Position numbers and translations under genes: made by a program. Source: Pseudoalteromonas piscicida (GTDB taxonomy: Bacteria; Pseudomonadota; Gammaproteobacteria; Enterobacterales; Alteromonadaceae). From it: a stretch of 64,000 nt of DNA. Below, one piece after another: positions 60,477 to 64,000 of the stretch (position 1 is its first letter; every line of letters begins with the position of its first letter). The stretch is from assembly GCF_002744175.1 (NCBI RefSeq), contig NZ_NKHF01000089.1, positions 54,782 through 118,781 on the forward strand. Direction: 5' to 3'. The notes beneath the pieces are model-generated. The model was not told the DNA's origin, did no database searches, and saw only the letters and a list, made by a program, of their open reading frames with translations.

Positions 60477-63400
60477 ATGAAGAATGTACAACTAACCTCT
60501 ATACAAAAAGGTATTTTAATTGAAGGGCAACTCAACGGAGACGTTGTAAATAATATTGGTGGATATCAGGTCTTTAGTTGCAAGATCGACAAGGCTCTCT
60601 ACAAGCAAGCTCGAGAATTATTAATTGAATCTATTGATGCACTTACTCTCGTCTTTAACAAAGAAAAAGATAGCCTTGAAGTCAGCAATGGACCGATTGC
60701 TCCACTAGAGTTTTTGGATTTTTCAGCTGAAGCCGATGCCAAAAAACACGCATCTAAATGGGTCGAAACACAAATGTCGCTGCCTCTAACAGATGTTAGT
60801 CATAGTTTGCTTGAAGATGCTTTGATTAAGATAGAAGATGAAGAGTATTGGTATTATGCGAAAGCGCATCACATCATCATAGATGGGTGGGGGTTTTCTG
60901 TAATGATGGCCACGTTCTTAAAAATTTATGAAGCGTTACAGAAGGTTCCACGATCACAGCTACAATTACCACCATCACCGTCTTTTCTCTCTTACACCGA
61001 AAAGTATACTGAGTATTTGGAGAGCTCAAGTTATCAAAAGAGCAGACTGTACTGGCTAGAACGTTTCGATCGAATGCCAGATGCGCTATTTATTCCTAAA
61101 GAGATTAACTTTGATAGTCATAGCCGACGTAAAACTTCAGTAATCGAAGCTAGCGAGTTTCAGCTTATTCGAGAGTATTGTGCGGAAAAAGAGTGCAATC
61201 CAGTCCATTTTTTGCTTTCCGTCTTGTATTTATTCTTTTATCGTACTACGTCAGCAGAGGATATGGTTGTAGCGCTGCCAAGCCATAACAGAAGCACACC
61301 TGTAGAGCGTGGAACCGTTGGTGTAATGGTAAACGTAAACCCGATTCGATTAGACTTCACCGATTCTGTGCCTAAATCGTTTCCTGAGTTATTAACTGGG
61401 GTGGCAAAGTACCTGAGGAAAGACTATCGACATAATAAATTCCCAATAGCCGACTTAAGAACTATGATGTCTAAAAGAAATGGTAGATCGGTTTCTTTGT
61501 TTGATTTTAGTTTTAACTATCAAAAGTTGGACTTTCAACTCAGCCTAAATGGTCAACCTGTAGAAACAAACTTTGTGACTCACGATAGAGAGCAAATCCC
61601 TTTGGTATTTACTGTTTGTGAGTATGACAAAGAACAAGATGCTGTCTTTCACCTCGACTATAACCTGAGTTATTTTTCTGAAGCGGAAGGGGCTCTTATT
61701 GCTAAGCGTTTTAAACGGTTTTTGAGCAGTATTGTTCATAGTCCCGACGCCGAAATTTCCTCCTATCCACTTCTATTTGACGAAGAGTTAGCGCAACTTG
61801 AGCGCTTGAATCAAACCCAAGCTAGCTTACCCGAATGCAGTCGATATACTGAGCTATTTGAGCATTGCGTTACGATAAATAAAGAGAAAACAGCAGCGGC
61901 ATGTGGTGTCGAAAAGCTCACGTATGATGCACTAAACTGCAAGGCGAATAAGTTAGCTAGGTATTTATCTGAACAGGGAGTGAGTGAAGGTACAATTGTT
62001 GGGGTTCATTTACCTCGCTCTTTAGATATGCTTGTAGCGCTTATCGCAATTACTAAAGCTGGTGCATGCTATTTACCGCTTGATGTTACTTATCCCGAAG
62101 ACAGGCTTAGTTATATGGTGGAAGACTCAGGAGCTGAGTTTATTCTGTATCATCATGATTGTTTTAATACTAAGTTGGCAAATATTACTCGTATCGATTT
62201 ATCAGATCATGCATTGAACGAAACAATATCGAACAAAGACGGTAGTAATTTATCTAAAACGGTAAAATGTACAAATGCACTTGCTTATGTCATTTATACA
62301 TCTGGCTCTACCGGCAAGCCGAAGGGCGTTGCTATAACTCATACCAACATGTTGAACTTATTGTGTTCTATGGCGAAACAGCCAGGCGTTGAAGCCAGTG
62401 ATAAACTATTGGCGGTCACCCCTATCAGCTTTGATATTCACGTGTTTGAACTATATTGTGCTTTGATTCAAGGAGCGCAGCTGGTTGTGGCCACAAGCGA
62501 ACAAGCTTCGGATGGCGATGCGCTTGTTGATTTGATTGTAAAAGAGAACATAACATTGATGCAGGCAACTCCAGCTTCCTGGAAATTGCTTATCGCGGCC
62601 GATTTACCAAAGCTCGACATGTTTAGGGCTGTAATAGGAGGGGAAGCCCTGCCTGCAGAGCTGGTCAAAGATCTTAATAACAAAGGTATCGATGTTTGGA
62701 ATGTTTATGGTCCGACAGAAACCACAGTTTGGTCGACGGGCGCGTTACTGCATGATGTAGAAAATGGCGTAACAATAGGTAGACCTTTTGCGAATACTAG
62801 GCTTTATGTTTTGGATAACAATCAGCAGCTAGTGCCGCCGGGAGTACCTGGAGAACTGTATATTGGCGGGTTGGGGGTCGCACATGGATACTTAAATAGA
62901 ATTGAGTTAACAGAAGAACGTTTTATCAAGCTTCCCTTTGATAGTGGCAAATTATTTCGTACTGGAGATCTCGTCAAATGGCGCTTAGATGCAGAGGGGC
63001 AACCGACTCAACTTGACTATTTGGGTCGTATTGATCATCAAGTTAAGATCCGTGGTTTTAGGGTCGAACTGGGTGAGATAGAGAATTGTCTCATACAGCA
63101 ATCAGGAATCATTGATGCTGTTTTAATAGCGCATGCGGACAGCTCAGGAAGTCATCGACTCGTTGCCTATGTGATAAATAACGACGAGATAGGTGTGTTT
63201 GATACTGCAGCCATACAAGCAAAGTTATCTGAATTGTTACCTGAGTACATGGTGCCTGGAATCATCCTGCAGCTGGATGAATTTCCTCTGACGCCAAGCG
63301 GGAAGGTAGATAGGAAAGCACTCCCGGTGCCCACCGAAGAAAACCGCAGCGCGCAGCAATATATAGCTCCAAAAAATCAAACTCAACTTCAGTTATGTGA

Positions 63401-64000
63401 TATATGGCAACAAATACTTGAGATTGAGCAAGTTGGCATCGAAGACGACTTTTTTGTGTTAGGTGGTCATAGCTTGTTGGCCGCACGAGTGGTTAGCTTG
63501 ATCCGAAAAGAAATGATGTTAGAGATACCACTCAAAGCAGTATTTCAGAATCCCACAATCGTTAAATTGGAGCGCTTTTTAGCCAACGTTTCAAGCTCTG
63601 CAACTAAACCAGCGTTAATTAAACGCAGTGCTGTCAACCCACCTGTGTCCTACGCTCAACAAAGGTTATGGTTTATAGATAGATTTGAGGGCGGCTCGAA
63701 TCAATACAATATGGTAGGTGCCTTTTCTATTGCAGGAGCATTAGACCAAACCGCGTTGATAAAATCATTTAACGCTATCGTTGAACGTCACGAGGTACTT
63801 CGTACACGCTTTGTTGATCAGGAAACTGACGTTACATTGCAAGTGGAGCAAAGTGGCAAAGTTGACTTTAGCTTCCTAGATCTTCGCGATTTAGCCCCAG
63901 AGCTTCAATTGTCTGCTGTCAACGATAGGATAGAACATGAAGCAGGCCATTGCTTTAATTTAACTGCTGATAGCCTGCTTCGGGTGACGATTATTCAGCA
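60477..64000 (+). CDS. Nonribosomal peptide synthetase, first module and start of second (3' end outside window)
   Basis: The frame is open from ATG 60477 to the window edge (1174 codons). A condensation domain comes first (about 1-430, HHIIIDGWG at 131-139). An adenylation domain follows (about 445-960: YTSGSTGKPKG, WNVYGPTETT, GELYIGGLGVAHGYLNR, FRTGDLVKW, GRIDHQVKIRGFRVELGEIE, PSGKVDRKAL), then a carrier protein with Ser999 in LGGHSLLAARV. A second condensation domain begins at about 1050 (SYAQQRLWFIDRF). The specificity residues read about DIFQVGVVWK, closest in pattern to glycine-type codes; this prediction is tentative. A C domain at the very start suggests acylation by a fatty acid, so a lipopeptide is likely. 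The rest of the cluster lies beyond the window. Confidence 0.93.
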   Translation, partial: MKNVQLTSIQKGILIEGQLNGDVVNNIGGYQVFSCKIDKALYKQARELLIESIDALTLVFNKEKDSLEVSNGPIAPLEFLDFSAEADAKKHASKWVETQMSLPLTDVSHSLLEDALIKIEDEEYWYYAKAHHIIIDGWGFSVMMATFLKIYEALQKVPRSQLQLPPSPSFLSYTEKYTEYLESSSYQKSRLYWLERFDRMPDALFIPKEINFDSHSRRKTSVIEASEFQLIREYCAEKECNPVHFLLSVLYLFFYRTTSAEDMVVALPSHNRSTPVERGTVGVMVNVNPIRLDFTDSVPKSFPELLTGVAKYLRKDYRHNKFPIADLRTMMSKRNGRSVSLFDFSFNYQKLDFQLSLNGQPVETNFVTHDREQIPLVFTVCEYDKEQDAVFHLDYNLSYFSEAEGALIAKRFKRFLSSIVHSPDAEISSYPLLFDEELAQLERLNQTQASLPECSRYTELFEHCVTINKEKTAAACGVEKLTYDALNCKANKLARYLSEQGVSEGTIVGVHLPRSLDMLVALIAITKAGACYLPLDVTYPEDRLSYMVEDSGAEFILYHHDCFNTKLANITRIDLSDHALNETISNKDGSNLSKTVKCTNALAYVIYTSGSTGKPKGVAITHTNMLNLLCSMAKQPGVEASDKLLAVTPISFDIHVFELYCALIQGAQLVVATSEQASDGDALVDLIVKENITLMQATPASWKLLIAADLPKLDMFRAVIGGEALPAELVKDLNNKGIDVWNVYGPTETTVWSTGALLHDVENGVTIGRPFANTRLYVLDNNQQLVPPGVPGELYIGGLGVAHGYLNRIELTEERFIKLPFDSGKLFRTGDLVKWRLDAEGQPTQLDYLGRIDHQVKIRGFRVELGEIENCLIQQSGIIDAVLIAHADSSGSHRLVAYVINNDEIGVFDTAAIQAKLSELLPEYMVPGIILQLDEFPLTPSGKVDRKALPVPTEENRSAQQYIAPKNQTQLQLCDIWQQILEIEQVGIEDDFFVLGGHSLLAARVVSLIRKEMMLEIPLKAVFQNPTIVKLERFLANVSSSATKPALIKRSAVNPPVSYAQQRLWFIDRFEGGSNQYNMVGAFSIAGALDQTALIKSFNAIVERHEVLRTRFVDQETDVTLQVEQSGKVDFSFLDLRDLAPELQLSAVNDRIEHEAGHCFNLTADSLLRVTIIQ

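Noticed and set aside
1..64000. CRISPR array, tRNA or rRNA genes, complete prophage
   Set aside because: No regularly spaced repeats, no cloverleaf I could fold with confidence, no rRNA sequence, and no phage structural genes; the lysozyme alone is not enough.

Overview
The window looks like the chromosome of a marine gammaproteobacterium of the Alteromonadales, most likely Pseudoalteromonas or a close relative. The reasons are the order atpAGDC, glmU, then (much later) a DeoR-type regulator and glmS, a chitin/N-acetylglucosamine TonB operon, many LytTR and FtsX-type ABC genes, and dense short palindromic intergenic repeats. The genus is an inference; no rRNA or tRNA gene was seen.

Layout. 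1-4972: end of the F1Fo ATP synthase operon (atpA 3' end, atpG, atpD, atpC, terminator) and glmU. 5133-14647: a class I lanthipeptide cluster with an HlyD-type adaptor, an ABC exporter carrying a C39 peptidase, a LanC cyclase and a full-length LanB dehydratase. Two short precursor genes lie on the opposite strand (8847-9047 and 14474-14647); both have nearly the same leader ending in Gly-Gly and three-Cys cores. 14931-25062: chitin/GlcNAc uptake operon (TonB receptor, flavin halogenase-like protein, MFS permease, ROK kinase, GH20 hexosaminidase) with a divergent AraC regulator. 25234-30401: XRE membrane protein, RNA 2',3'-cyclic phosphodiesterase, GH24-like lysozyme, a membrane-anchored unknown, MltD-like transglycosylase and a LytTR regulator. 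30885-41956: acyltransferase, a sigma-54 two-component system and the divergent MacAB/FtsX-like export operon it probably controls through a -24/-12 promoter with two upstream dyads. 42062-45521: KDO transferase and two glycosyltransferases for lipopolysaccharide core. 45713-48837: retropepsin-like protease, a small unknown and a PKD-repeat lipoprotein. 48984-51599: glmR-glmS, with glmS frameshifted.

51626-64000: an island that starts 27 bp after the glmS stop, the classical Tn7 attachment site. A Tn7-type end, a truncated tnsA and further Tn7-like ends at 52918-52941 and 57363-57415 suggest two or three decayed Tn7-like insertions in tandem. Their apparent cargo is a two-gene membrane module, a LytTR/serine-hydrolase pair, a dead REP-associated transposase and a ParB-like gene. 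A secreted unknown and the first part of a nonribosomal peptide synthetase (C-A-PCP-C..., running off the window) follow, with no element end seen between them and the ParB-like gene.

Together the accessory parts give the strain a ribosomal peptide, a nonribosomal peptide and regulated export capacity, inserted around the normally compact atp-glmU-glmRS neighbourhood. Short dispersed palindromes and two MITE-like elements mark many of the joins.
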